Source of the DNA: Bifidobacterium thermophilum
GTDB taxonomy: Bacteria > Actinomycetota > Actinomycetes > Actinomycetales > Bifidobacteriaceae
NCBI GenBank assembly: GCA_000741495.1
Contig: JGZV01000002.1
Coordinates: 186,001-250,000, forward strand
Reading direction: 5' to 3'
Length of the DNA: 64,000 nucleotides
Notes under the pieces: model-generated
Database searches by the model: none
The model's input: the letters and a program-made list of their open reading frames with translations, nothing else
Told to the model about the DNA's origin: nothing
Shown: positions 7,896 to 16,415 of the stretch, one piece after another
How the letters are laid out: each line of letters opens with the position of its first letter
Numbering within the stretch: the stretch's first letter is position 1
Translations under genes and position numbers: made by a program

Positions 7896-8339
7896 ATGCA
7901 GACAATGCAAACGGTTGCAGACGGCCACGGCGACAACGATGGCAACACCAGCTGCGATGTGAGAATTCGCCGTGTATACGAGGAACCGTCCGCGGACGAC
8001 GGGCTGCGCGTGCTGGTCGACCGGCTGTGGCCACGCGGCAGGTCCAAGCAAAGCGCGCACGTGGACGTGTGGATCAAGGATATCGCCCCATCCAAGGAGC
8101 TGCGCACATGGTTCGGGCATATCCCCGAACGGTTCGACGAGTTCGCCTCCCGCTACCGCGAAGAGTTGGACGCCAACCCAGAAGCGGTCTGCCGCCTGCG
8201 CGAACTCATCGCCGGTCATCCCCGCGTCACGCTCCTGTACGGGGCCAAAGACAACGAGCACAACAACGCGGTCGTCCTGCGCGATTACCTTCGCGATCAG
8301 CCGATATCACCGTCGCCGTTACCGAAGGACGGGGATTAG
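7896..8339 (+). CDS. DUF488 (YeaO-like) protein
   Basis: Residues from about 20 onward match DUF488: DVRIRRVYEEP, GLRVLVDRLWPRGRSK, WIKDIAPSKELRTWFGH, ERFDEFASRYREEL, VTLLYGAKDNEHNNAVVLRDYL. The family contains small uncharacterised proteins linked by context to heme, DNA repair and stress. ATG 7896 is chosen because AAAGGG stands about nine bases upstream. The same frame is open back through the last codons of the glycosylase (GNPYVSKSPLN at 7802 onward), so in an indel-free version it could be the C-terminal domain of that enzyme. The 3' end overlaps the convergent gene at 8336 by four bases. Confidence 0.75.
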   Translation: MQTMQTVADGHGDNDGNTSCDVRIRRVYEEPSADDGLRVLVDRLWPRGRSKQSAHVDVWIKDIAPSKELRTWFGHIPERFDEFASRYREELDANPEAVCRLRELIAGHPRVTLLYGAKDNEHNNAVVLRDYLRDQPISPSPLPKDGD

Positions 8340-9031
8340 CCCACCTGCATATTCGGGTATCGCGAGTGCATGAACGTATCGTTGAACACGCGGTCCACCC
8401 AATGGCAGTACGGGTTGTCGAAGTAGACACCGTGCGCGCGCTGCCCATAGCGGATAATCGCGGGCACCATGAGCGACAGGTCGACCAACATAATCACGGC
8501 GAGCGCCACCGCGATACTGCACCGTGCACGCCCGGGGATGCGGTGGACGAGCCTGAGGACCGGCGGGAACAGCCAGCACATGCAGGCCATGCACAGCAAT
8601 CCCCATACCAGCATGTAGGGGACGGTCGTACGGCCGCCGATGTTGAGGAATTTGCCGGAATAGTCCCATGAGCGCGTGCCCAGCAGATACTGCTGGATCA
8701 GGCTCAAGGTGAATTCCACGGCCCCGCCGAGCAGCGACCCGTAGACGATGTACTGCCAAGGCCGGTTCGCGCGTTGCAAGGCGAGGAACATTATGACCGC
8801 GCCTATGCCGTACACCCAGTTGACGGTTGTGATGATCGACCCGCTGCGGTTCTCGAACACGCCGTGGGTCAGGGCGATCAGCACTTCCTCATACACGGTG
8901 CCGACCGTACCGGCGATGGCGAACAGGTAGACCATGTCGTAGGCGTCCCAACGTGGCATGGCCCTCGGTTTGCTCAGCCAGTCGATGCAGGCATGGGTTC
9001 GTCGGCTTACCGTCTGGGCGATATCCTTCAT
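8336..9031 (-). CDS. Putative ABC-transporter type IV / DUF1113 membrane protein
   Basis: A 231-aa polytopic protein with about five transmembrane helices (MVYLFAIAGTVGTVYEEVLI, WVYGIGAVIMFLALQ, IVYGSLLGGAVEFTLSLIQ, LVWGLLCMACMCWLFPPVL, IAVALAVIMLVDLSLMVPAI). The GxxxEF helix followed by LGTRSWDYSGKFLNIGGR is typical of the putative ABC-transporter type IV family (YoaK/CmpB-like). The start MKDIAQTVSRR at 9031 has AAAGGAG six bases upstream, so the longer in-frame reading from 9283 is rejected. No ATPase is next to it. Function is not established for the family. Confidence 0.8.
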   Translation of the reverse strand: MKDIAQTVSRRTHACIDWLSKPRAMPRWDAYDMVYLFAIAGTVGTVYEEVLIALTHGVFENRSGSIITTVNWVYGIGAVIMFLALQRANRPWQYIVYGSLLGGAVEFTLSLIQQYLLGTRSWDYSGKFLNIGGRTTVPYMLVWGLLCMACMCWLFPPVLRLVHRIPGRARCSIAVALAVIMLVDLSLMVPAIIRYGQRAHGVYFDNPYCHWVDRVFNDTFMHSRYPNMQVG

Positions 9032-9111
9032 GGCCGCTCCTTTCGATCTCACCACTGTAGTCCGACATCGCATGGCGGTCGACGCAGGACACTCCGGCAG
9101 GGCGGAGACGT

Positions 9112-9486
9112 TCAGTCCCGGCGTATCGCCCGATGCCACAGCCCCGGACGCCGGGGAGGTTGCGCTTCTTGGGCAGGCGTGCGGCGACGCGGCTTGATTG
9201 GTTTGAGCGGACAACCTGCGCATAGCGGCGAATCCGGGTCCGGGTCGCAGCCGCCGGTGGCGCAGCCGTGCGAGCCGCGCCATGTGACCAAATCGATCGC
9301 ACCTTCAGCTTCCAGGCTTTCGGCGACCTGCCGCACGAAATCCACCGGCATAGCGAGCACGCGAGCGCATGCGGCGATATCTAGTCCCTGCCGAATCATC
9401 ACCGCAACCCTGCCGCGGACACCGGTAGGCATGCGGCGAACGGTGTGTTTGGCGGTTTCCGCGGCAGTATCCATACCAGCACTCAT
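9112..9486 (-). CDS. FeoC-like winged-helix protein with Cys cluster
   Basis: A 124-aa protein directly abutting feoB (ATG immediately after the feoB stop). Residues 15-75 form a winged-helix pattern (VRGRVAVMIRQGLDIAACA, DFVRQVAESLEAEGAIDLVTW). A cluster of cysteines follows (HGCATGGCDPD, LCAGCPL), consistent with an Fe-S or zinc site. This matches FeoC-type proteins, which modulate FeoB stability or expression, although this copy is longer than the enterobacterial form and has a basic, Pro-rich tail. Position as third gene of a feoA-feoB-feoC operon supports the call. Confidence 0.7.
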   Translation of the reverse strand: MSAGMDTAAETAKHTVRRMPTGVRGRVAVMIRQGLDIAACARVLAMPVDFVRQVAESLEAEGAIDLVTWRGSHGCATGGCDPDPDSPLCAGCPLKPIKPRRRTPAQEAQPPRRPGLWHRAIRRD

Positions 9487-11706
9487 TCACATCACCAGCC
9501 TGAGCAGTTGGAATGCGACCACCGCAAGCACGTACGCTACCGCCAGCCCCAGCGCGACGCTGCCGGCGGCGACCCGCCTGCCGAACTGGCGTTTGAGTTC
9601 GGCGACTGTCGCCAGGCACGGTGTGTAGGCGAGCACGAACAAGAGGAACGCGATCGCCGCGGCACGCCCATGCCCGCCGGAGGATTCATCAAAGGATTCG
9701 CGCAGCTTGTCTCCGAGCGCCCCCTGCCCCTGCTGCTGTTCGGTCTGGTCGCCCGTGCTGGAGATGTTGTAGGACTGGGACATCGAACCGACCACCACTT
9801 CTTTGGCGACGAACCCGGTGATCAAAGCCGCTGACGCATGCCAGTCGCCGAATCCGGCCGGGGCGAACACGGGGGCCACCGCGTCGGCGACCACGCCGTA
9901 CACCGAATCGTGCACATCCTCGACATGGCCGAAACCGCCGGCGGCCGCGGTCGCGGGAATGGAAGCGAGCAACCACAGTGCGATGATCACGCTGATGATG
10001 ATCGAGCTCGCCCCGCGCAGGAAGCCCCACAGCCGGATGAGCACGGACCGGACCAGCGCCACGGCTTTCGGCCACTGGTAGGGCGGCAACACCATGGCAA
10101 ACGGTTCAGGCTTCAAATCGCGGAATACAGTGTGCCGCAGCAGCACGCCAATCGCCAGAATCAGCACAATCGAGATGACATACATGAGGAAGACGACCAA
10201 GCCCGCCGTGGAACGGAAGAACGCGTACGCGAGCACGAGATACACGGACAGTCGCGCAGAACATGAGGCGAACGGTATCAGCATGCCGACCATAACGCGT
10301 TGCCGTGAATCAGTGAGCGTACGGGTGGCCGCAAGTCCCGGCAGATTGCAGCCGAAACCGACGACAATCGGCAGGAACGCACGCCCGTCAAGCCCCAGGG
10401 CACGCATCAGACGATCCATGACGAACGCGGCGCGCGCCAAATACCCGCAATCCTCCAGCAGAGACAGCATGATGAACATGATGCCCATCGGCGGGATGAA
10501 TGTAGCTACGGTGATGACGCCATCAAGCAGACCATCCACAATCAGCCCGTGCACCCAACCGCTCGTGGCGCCCGGACCGAATAGTGACATGACCGCGTCA
10601 ATCCCGTCGGTCAGCCACCCGCGCACAGTCACATCGAACCAGTCCTGCATCGGGCCGGCGAGCGTTGTGGTCGCCTGGAACACCAGATACATGACCGCAA
10701 GGAACACAGGCACACCCAGCCACGGGTTAAGCAATACGCGGTCGATACGGTCGGAGACGGTTTCCCGACCGGCATGGTCCAGGCCGAGCCGGTGGATGAT
10801 GCCGGCAGCCCAGTCGAAGCGACGATCGGCGCCCTCACGAACCATCGTTGCAAGTTCTTCGTCATTGCCGGCGTGCATCAGTCGCAAACCGTGCGGAAGC
10901 GGTGTGCCGTCGAAATTTCCGGCGACCGTGCGCATAAGCGAATCGGTTCCCTCGCCGGTGCGCGGATCGATCGCGATCACCGGCACACCGTCAAGCGCCT
11001 GTGACAACGTTTGCGGGTCGATGTCGTCGCCTTGGCGGCGGGCCAGATCGTTCATCGACAGCGCGACAACGACGGGCCGGCCCAGTTCAAGCACGCCAGC
11101 GAGAAAATACAGGGACCGGACAAGATTAGTGGCGTCCAGCACGGCCACCAGCGCATCGGGTGCCGGCATGCCGTCAATCCCGGCGGCGGCCTGCGCGGCA
11201 ACCCGCTCATCCGGCGACTGCGGGAGCAGCGAGTAGGTGCCGGGCGTGTCGATGATGTCCCAGATGCCCGCGGAAGATTCGGGAATGCCTGGTTTGCCGG
11301 TCATGTCAAGCCGTCCACGCTCAACAAGCACCGTGGTGCCCGGCGCGTTCATCACACGTGCGCCGGCGCCCAGCAGTGAGTTGAATAGTGTGGATTTGCC
11401 GACGTTGGGGTTGCCGACGAAAACCACGCGGCGGGCAGTTTCGCCAGTCAACGTATGCCCGCCGCCGGAACCGTGGTGGCAGTCCGCATCCGCGTCGGCA
11501 CTAGGCGCGCGGCCGAATCGAATGGCGTCGAACAGCCGTTCGAGCCGCCAACGGGTAGGCGCCGTCGGCATCGACACCATGTCGTCGTGTCCGTCGTGCC
11601 CGGTATCCCCGGTATGAGCAGGTTTGGGTCCACCGTCGCCATGCCCGCAACACGCGGCGCATCCGACGGTATTCATCGATTCTTCAGGCTTGATATCCGC
11701 GCTCAT
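9487..11706 (-). CDS. feoB: Ferrous iron transporter FeoB
   Basis: A 739-aa inner-membrane Fe2+ transporter with an N-terminal G domain. An extra leader of about 90 residues is Cys/His-rich (VGCAACCGHGDGG, DADCHHGSGGGH) and may bind metal. G1 is GNPNVGKST, G2 NAPGTTV, G3 DTPGTYSL and G4 SMND. The membrane part has two gate-like repeats (FGCNLPGLAATRT; VAKEVVVGSMSQS) and a C-terminal segment with YTPCLATVAELKRQFG. Length and motif order are normal for FeoB except for the long leader. Its start overlaps the feoA stop (ATGA), so translation is probably coupled; the FeoC-like gene follows without a gap. Confidence 0.95.
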   Translation of the reverse strand: MSADIKPEESMNTVGCAACCGHGDGGPKPAHTGDTGHDGHDDMVSMPTAPTRWRLERLFDAIRFGRAPSADADADCHHGSGGGHTLTGETARRVVFVGNPNVGKSTLFNSLLGAGARVMNAPGTTVLVERGRLDMTGKPGIPESSAGIWDIIDTPGTYSLLPQSPDERVAAQAAAGIDGMPAPDALVAVLDATNLVRSLYFLAGVLELGRPVVVALSMNDLARRQGDDIDPQTLSQALDGVPVIAIDPRTGEGTDSLMRTVAGNFDGTPLPHGLRLMHAGNDEELATMVREGADRRFDWAAGIIHRLGLDHAGRETVSDRIDRVLLNPWLGVPVFLAVMYLVFQATTTLAGPMQDWFDVTVRGWLTDGIDAVMSLFGPGATSGWVHGLIVDGLLDGVITVATFIPPMGIMFIMLSLLEDCGYLARAAFVMDRLMRALGLDGRAFLPIVVGFGCNLPGLAATRTLTDSRQRVMVGMLIPFASCSARLSVYLVLAYAFFRSTAGLVVFLMYVISIVLILAIGVLLRHTVFRDLKPEPFAMVLPPYQWPKAVALVRSVLIRLWGFLRGASSIIISVIIALWLLASIPATAAAGGFGHVEDVHDSVYGVVADAVAPVFAPAGFGDWHASAALITGFVAKEVVVGSMSQSYNISSTGDQTEQQQGQGALGDKLRESFDESSGGHGRAAAIAFLLFVLAYTPCLATVAELKRQFGRRVAAGSVALGLAVAYVLAVVAFQLLRLVM

Positions 11707-12128
11707 GATTGTTCTCCATGCGTGTTGGGTTCCGCTGCCCGGACGGTGATGGATTGGGCGGTGGCCGCATCAATGGCGATTCTGCCCGTGCCGATGGCGA
11801 TGACGCGTCCACCGAAATTCGACCGCTGGGTGACACGCACCAAGCCGCCCACCCTGATGCCGAGTTCCAGCATGCGCAGCACATGCCGTTCATCCATGCG
11901 CACGCCGGTGACCCGCATATCCTGCCCTACCGGGCAATCCTCCAACGTCCACTCGCGGGCGGCACCGAAGCCAGTGCCAGAGCCAGTGCCGTTACCAGGC
12001 TGGAAGCCGTTTCCGCCGCCGGGTTCACCATCGGAATCGAAACCGGTATCATGTGCCGGTTTCCCCGCATATGAAGCTGCTGCCGGGTCATGTGGGTGTG
12101 GGCTGTGTGCGCCTGGTTCTCGTTTCAT
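11703..12128 (-). CDS. feoA: FeoA-type iron transport accessory protein
   Basis: The C-terminal 75 residues form the FeoA SH3-like domain: DCPVGQDMRVTGV, MLELGIRVGGLVRVTQRS, GRVIAIGTGRIAIDAATAQSI. FeoA interacts with FeoB to support ferrous iron uptake. The first 60 residues (from MKREPGAHSPHPHD) are His-, Gly- and Pro-rich and look disordered, possibly metal-binding. ATG 12128 is preferred over a GTG at 12230 because the extra residues are unlike the family, but no strong ribosome binding site is seen at either. First gene of the feo operon. Confidence 0.85.
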   Translation of the reverse strand: MKREPGAHSPHPHDPAAASYAGKPAHDTGFDSDGEPGGGNGFQPGNGTGSGTGFGAAREWTLEDCPVGQDMRVTGVRMDERHVLRMLELGIRVGGLVRVTQRSNFGGRVIAIGTGRIAIDAATAQSITVRAAEPNTHGEQS

Positions 12129-12614
12129 CACGTACCGACAATAACCGGCATAACACCGATAGCACAAGACTTTTAGGAAAATAGCGTATTTTTCCGTTCG
12201 TCCCTTTTCTGCGAAAGCCGCCGATGCCACCTACTGCCGACGCTCATCCGACCCCGACGCCGTCCACCCCCCGATGCGTAGAGTATGACAGTCTTCCGCG
12301 CTGGATGAGGTGACGCACCACGCCCCATGGGATCGGCGACGAAAACATGCCCCACTCGCAGCGCCCAAAGCGTACGCAGCGCCCAAAGCGCCAGTGGCAC
12401 CGCCGACAACGTCTGCACCCGCGCAAACCGCGCCTTCTGCAAACCCGATACCAGCCGGCACGCGCGAGCAGGCACGCCGCCGCACAAAACAGACGACACA
12501 TGACAGCGCATAGCAACGTATCGGCCCGGACACGGCTCACGACCTGTGACGGCAACCGACGATGCACGATGGCAAACGACGGCAAATGACGACAACGCCA
12601 TGACAAGGAGCACG
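12129..12614. other. Intergenic region between feoA and MFS gene
   Basis: About 490 bp between divergent genes, so it should hold promoters for both. The only clear structure is a tandem direct repeat: CGCAGCGCCCAAAGCG at 12357-12372 and again at 12375-12390 (18-bp period). The feoA-proximal 100 bp is AT-richer and the likely feo promoter area; a confident DtxR/IdeR box was not found by eye. Several frames are open here but none has protein-like composition or a ribosome binding site. Confidence 0.5.
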
Positions 12615-14084
12615 ATGCCCGAAAGCACACAGCAACAACCGAAACCCGCAGGCAGCACGGAGCATAATCCCGACCTGCGCCCCGCAAACCGCGACACAGC
12701 CGACTCCCCCGTCCCTTGGCGCACGCGCGCGGCCATCGCGTCCATCGGCATGCTCTCCTTCGTCGGGATTCTCACCGAAACCTCGATGACCGTGGACTTC
12801 CCGGTGCTCATCCGCAGCATGCATGTACCACTGACCACGGTGCAATGGCTCACCACCGGGTATCTGCTGCTGGTGACTATCGTCATGGGCAGCACCGCAT
12901 ACTTGCTCAAACGGTTCAATCCCCGCGCACTGTTCTTCTTCGCGCTCGCCACGAGCATCATCGGCTCGCTCATCTGCCTGGTTGCCCCCGGATTCGCCCT
13001 GCTGCTGTTCGGGCGCATGCTCCAGGCAATCGCCACAGGCATCGCCACGCCCCTGATGTTCCAGACGATTTTCACTCAAGTACCCGTACGCAAGCTTGGC
13101 GTGTACACCGGGTTCGCCGCCGTGATCATCTCCTTGGCGCCGGCGCTCGGACCCTCGTATGGCGGCATTATGACCAGCGTATGGTCTTGGCGCGCGATTT
13201 TCGTAGGCGTCCTCCCCCTGCTCGTATGCATCGGCATCGCCGGCTCGTTCACCATCCACGGTACGGCGCCGGGTGTCGCCGGCCAACGCTTTGACATCAT
13301 TGGGCTCACGGTCTTGTCCTGCGTGTTCTTGGGGTTGCTCGTCGCATTCAACGAGACCGGACGGAGCGGCTGGCTGTCCCCGCGGTTCTGGATCGGTCTG
13401 CTCGTCGTCCTGGCGTTGATCGCCGTCATGGTGTGGCATGCCCGTCATGGCGCACGCAGGCTATTCGATTATTCGATTCTGGACAACCGGATGGTGAGGC
13501 TACGTCTGTTCTCATATTTCGGCATGCAGTTCATCAATATCGGCATTTCGATTGTGTTCCCACTTTACGTGCAGGATGTGCTCGGCGATTCCGCGATGAC
13601 AGCGGGTCTTATGCTGCTGCCAGGTTCACTGATCGGTTCGTTTGCCGCGCCCTTCGCCGGACAGGCCTACGACCGGTCCGGTTTGCGCCGGCCGATCACC
13701 GTCAGCATCACACTCATGGTACTGGCGTTGGGATTGCTCACGGGGTTCGCCGAATCGCTGACCGTTGTGCTGACCGGCATCTTCTATACGCTGCTCAGAA
13801 TCGGTTTCAATATCGGATTCGGCATCACGATGTCCGACGCAAGTAAATATGTCGCGCCTCGGCAAAAATCCGACCAGAACTCCTTGTTCTCGATGATGCA
13901 GCAGTTCGCCGGGTCGCTCGGCACCGCAGTCATGAGTGCGGTGATTGCCGCGCAGACCCTGCACATGCCCGTAAGTTCTGCGACCGTGAGTGGCAGCCGT
14001 ATCGATTTCATCATTCTGCTGGTGTTGGCGCTGGCTATTGGTGCTTGTGTCGCCATCTCCTTCCGCGTGCAGAGGGAAGCGTAA
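12615..14084 (+). CDS. MFS drug exporter, DHA2-like
   Basis: A 489-aa transporter starting MPESTQQQ at 12615, where AAGGAG lies five bases upstream (an earlier in-frame ATG lacks this). About fourteen hydrophobic helices are seen, from IASIGMLSFVGILTETSMTV to IDFIILLVLALAIGACVAI, as in the 14-TMS DHA2 family (EmrB/QacA/LmrB). Motif-like segments are LTTVQWLTTGYLLLVTIVMG (helix 2) and GFAAVIISLAPALGPSYGG (motif C type, helix 5). It probably exports a drug or metabolite using the proton gradient. No regulator is adjacent. Confidence 0.88.
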   Translation: MPESTQQQPKPAGSTEHNPDLRPANRDTADSPVPWRTRAAIASIGMLSFVGILTETSMTVDFPVLIRSMHVPLTTVQWLTTGYLLLVTIVMGSTAYLLKRFNPRALFFFALATSIIGSLICLVAPGFALLLFGRMLQAIATGIATPLMFQTIFTQVPVRKLGVYTGFAAVIISLAPALGPSYGGIMTSVWSWRAIFVGVLPLLVCIGIAGSFTIHGTAPGVAGQRFDIIGLTVLSCVFLGLLVAFNETGRSGWLSPRFWIGLLVVLALIAVMVWHARHGARRLFDYSILDNRMVRLRLFSYFGMQFINIGISIVFPLYVQDVLGDSAMTAGLMLLPGSLIGSFAAPFAGQAYDRSGLRRPITVSITLMVLALGLLTGFAESLTVVLTGIFYTLLRIGFNIGFGITMSDASKYVAPRQKSDQNSLFSMMQQFAGSLGTAVMSAVIAAQTLHMPVSSATVSGSRIDFIILLVLALAIGACVAISFRVQREA

Positions 14085-14101
14085 GCAAGCGGATACAACA
14101 G

Positions 14102-14129
14102 CGACGGGGAAAAACCGTCCTCCCCGTCG
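14102..14129 (+). terminator. Hairpin downstream of the MFS gene
   Basis: A perfect 9-bp inverted repeat, CGACGGGGA at 14102-14110 and TCCCCGTCG at 14121-14129, with a 10-nt loop, lies just after the MFS stop. There is no U tract, so it may be a weak or factor-assisted terminator. The rest of the 323-bp gap up to 14407, between converging genes, shows nothing else convincing. Confidence 0.5.
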
Positions 14130-14407
14130 GCTCCTGTCCGCATGCACCGGACTGATACAACGGAATACCGCACGCGCACACCGCCATCTGCGGTATCTGT
14201 ATACCTGCTCAGAACTATCTCATCCATTTGTGTGCGTCATCACCCGATACCACGAGTAGCATCGTTGATATTCCGCGGCCGATACTTGCGATATCGACTT
14301 TCATGAACACAGATAGAGCAGATGCGCTCCGGGAAGTACTACAGAAAGGCGAGATGCACACCGGAAGTACCCATCACCAACCAACCACCGCGGCCCCCGT
14401 CACTCAC

Positions 14408-16222
14408 CTACGCGTGCACTTGCCACAGCTGGGTGACCGCCTCACGCAGGAACGGCATGTCGTGACTGACGACGATGACCGCTCCACGATACGCGGCGAG
14501 TGCCCGGGCGAGTGCCTGCCTGGAGTGCAAATCGAGGTGGTTGGTCGGCTCGTCCATGATAATCAGGTGCGGGTGACGCGTGACGCCGAGGCACAGGAGC
14601 AGTTTTCGTAGTTCACCCGGTGAGGGTTCGCTGGATGCGGCGAGAATGCGGTCGGGGTCGGCGTTGAGCTGGGCCATGGCTGAGAGCACGTCGCCACGGT
14701 CGGTGGGAGTGAGTTGCGCAAGCTGGTCGAGCGCGGCGTGCGCGTCGTTGCTTGTGGTGTTCTGCGCGATGACGAGCCGCGGCACGTCGAATGGCTGCGC
14801 GTCGAGTCGTGCGAGCAACGCGTTGAGGATGGTTGTTTTGCCGGCGCCGTTCGGCCCGATGATGCCGATATGGTCATTCGGCCCGACGCTGAGCACCGGA
14901 ATGCGCACGCCGTCCGGGGTGTGCCAGGCGTGTGCGGTCACGGGGATATCCGATGCCGATCCTGTTATGTCCGCCGATTGCTTGATATCATTCGATTTGT
15001 TTGACCTTGCAGATTCCGCCGCATTGCTGCTCTTACCGCTTACACCAGTAACACGGTCGTTAGATTGCGCCGAAACCTGCACTGCCGCTTCCCCGAACGG
15101 AATAACACCCGCGTCTAGCCGGACGAGTTCCGTCGCATGGCTGGGTTCGATGCCGGCGAATGCGGTCAAGTCCCCGTCGTAGCGTTTCGCGGCGACCGTA
15201 ATGGAGTCCGCCGTCTGCCGTGCGGCCTCAACCCGGGCGTCGAGGCGCGCCTGCGCTGAACCGGCGGAGCCGTCGACACTGGTCATTTTGGCGAGTTTGG
15301 CGGCGTTGCGTGCATCATGGTCTTTGCGGTCGATGCTGCGGTTCGCCCGCCATGATGTCGCGGCGAGCGCCGCCTCATGCCTGCGGGATGCGCTTTCGCG
15401 TTGCAGTCGCGCGGCTTCCTTGCTCGCTTGGTCGAGCGCCCGCTGTTCGCCCGCCTGCTGGGTTTGCGCGTCGGCGAATGCGGCCGTGTAGTTGCCGGGA
15501 CGCACGATGACCTGAGTCACGTTGTTGTGTCCGATATGACGGCGTTCGAAACAGGCGCACCGCATGGCGACCTGGTCGATGAGTTCGATGTCGTGACTGA
15601 CGACGATACCGACGCGTCCCCGTCGTGGTGCTGGAAGCGCGGCAGGCACGGATGCAGACGAGTCGGCACCACCGGCCTGCCCGGTGAAATCAAGCATGGC
15701 CCGCGCGATGGTGTCGCGGGTCGGCGCGTCGACGTGGTTGGTGGGCTCGTCGAGGATCAGTATGTCAGGTTGCAGGGCGAGCGCGCACGCGATTTGCAAT
15801 CGTTTGCGCTCGCCGCCCGAGAGCGTGTCGTACCGGTATGGCCAGTCGTCTGCGATGCCGAGCGTGTCGCGGATCGCTATGGTTTCCGGACTCCAGTCGC
15901 CGGCAAAATCATCCAGATTGGCAGGTTCGACGGCGACATCCTGCGGGCAGAAGGCGATAACCGCGTCGGACGGGCTGACTTGCCCGCGTTCCGGTGTGAG
16001 CGCGCCTCGCGCGATGTGCATGAGCGTGGATTTGCCGATACCGTTGTCGCCGAGCACGACGGTCCAGCCGGGCGCGAACGTGACGGTGACGTCTTCGAAA
16101 ATCGGTTCCGGCGCCCCGGGGTACGTGTAGGTGATATGTGACAGATTCAATGCTGTGATAGACATTCCGTGGTCGATACTGACAGAGACGCTGGACGGGG
16201 CATCGGCGCTGGCGTGCGGCAT
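14408..16222 (-). CDS. ABC-F family ATPase
   Basis: Two ATP-binding domains in one soluble chain without membrane segments. Domain 1: Walker A LGDNGIGKST, signature LSGGERKRLQIACAL, Walker B ILILDEPTNHVDAPT. Domain 2: IGPNGAGKTT, PSPGELRKLLLCLG, LIIMDEPTNHLDLHS. Between them is a long linker rich in Arg, Ala and Gln (residues about 230-400), as in ribosome-acting ABC-F proteins. These bind the ribosomal E site and relieve stalling or confer antibiotic resistance. The start MPHASADAPSS at 16222 gives 604 aa; MSITALNLSHI at 16165 is the alternative and begins the first beta strand. The upstream extension to 16597 has no family similarity. Divergent to the NERD gene. Confidence 0.85.
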   Translation of the reverse strand: MPHASADAPSSVSVSIDHGMSITALNLSHITYTYPGAPEPIFEDVTVTFAPGWTVVLGDNGIGKSTLMHIARGALTPERGQVSPSDAVIAFCPQDVAVEPANLDDFAGDWSPETIAIRDTLGIADDWPYRYDTLSGGERKRLQIACALALQPDILILDEPTNHVDAPTRDTIARAMLDFTGQAGGADSSASVPAALPAPRRGRVGIVVSHDIELIDQVAMRCACFERRHIGHNNVTQVIVRPGNYTAAFADAQTQQAGEQRALDQASKEAARLQRESASRRHEAALAATSWRANRSIDRKDHDARNAAKLAKMTSVDGSAGSAQARLDARVEAARQTADSITVAAKRYDGDLTAFAGIEPSHATELVRLDAGVIPFGEAAVQVSAQSNDRVTGVSGKSSNAAESARSNKSNDIKQSADITGSASDIPVTAHAWHTPDGVRIPVLSVGPNDHIGIIGPNGAGKTTILNALLARLDAQPFDVPRLVIAQNTTSNDAHAALDQLAQLTPTDRGDVLSAMAQLNADPDRILAASSEPSPGELRKLLLCLGVTRHPHLIIMDEPTNHLDLHSRQALARALAAYRGAVIVVSHDMPFLREAVTQLWQVHA

Positions 16223-16415
16223 AATAGTCACGCCATAGAAAGATCGCTTCAGGAATACCTGCACAGCAGATGCTACCGAGCCACCGTGCGAGCAGACCAT
16301 CACACAGCAGCAAGGTAGAGTCATTGCGATAATCGTTACTCGCCGCCCCGAACAATAAGCCCGATCCGGAGTAAGATACTGCCGAAGGAGAGATTGCCGG
16401 GAGACGTATCGAGGG

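Noticed and set aside
12173-13075. 300-aa minus-strand frame over the MFS gene start
   Set aside because: Overlaps the well-supported MFS N-terminus and the feo promoter area; composition is not protein-like.
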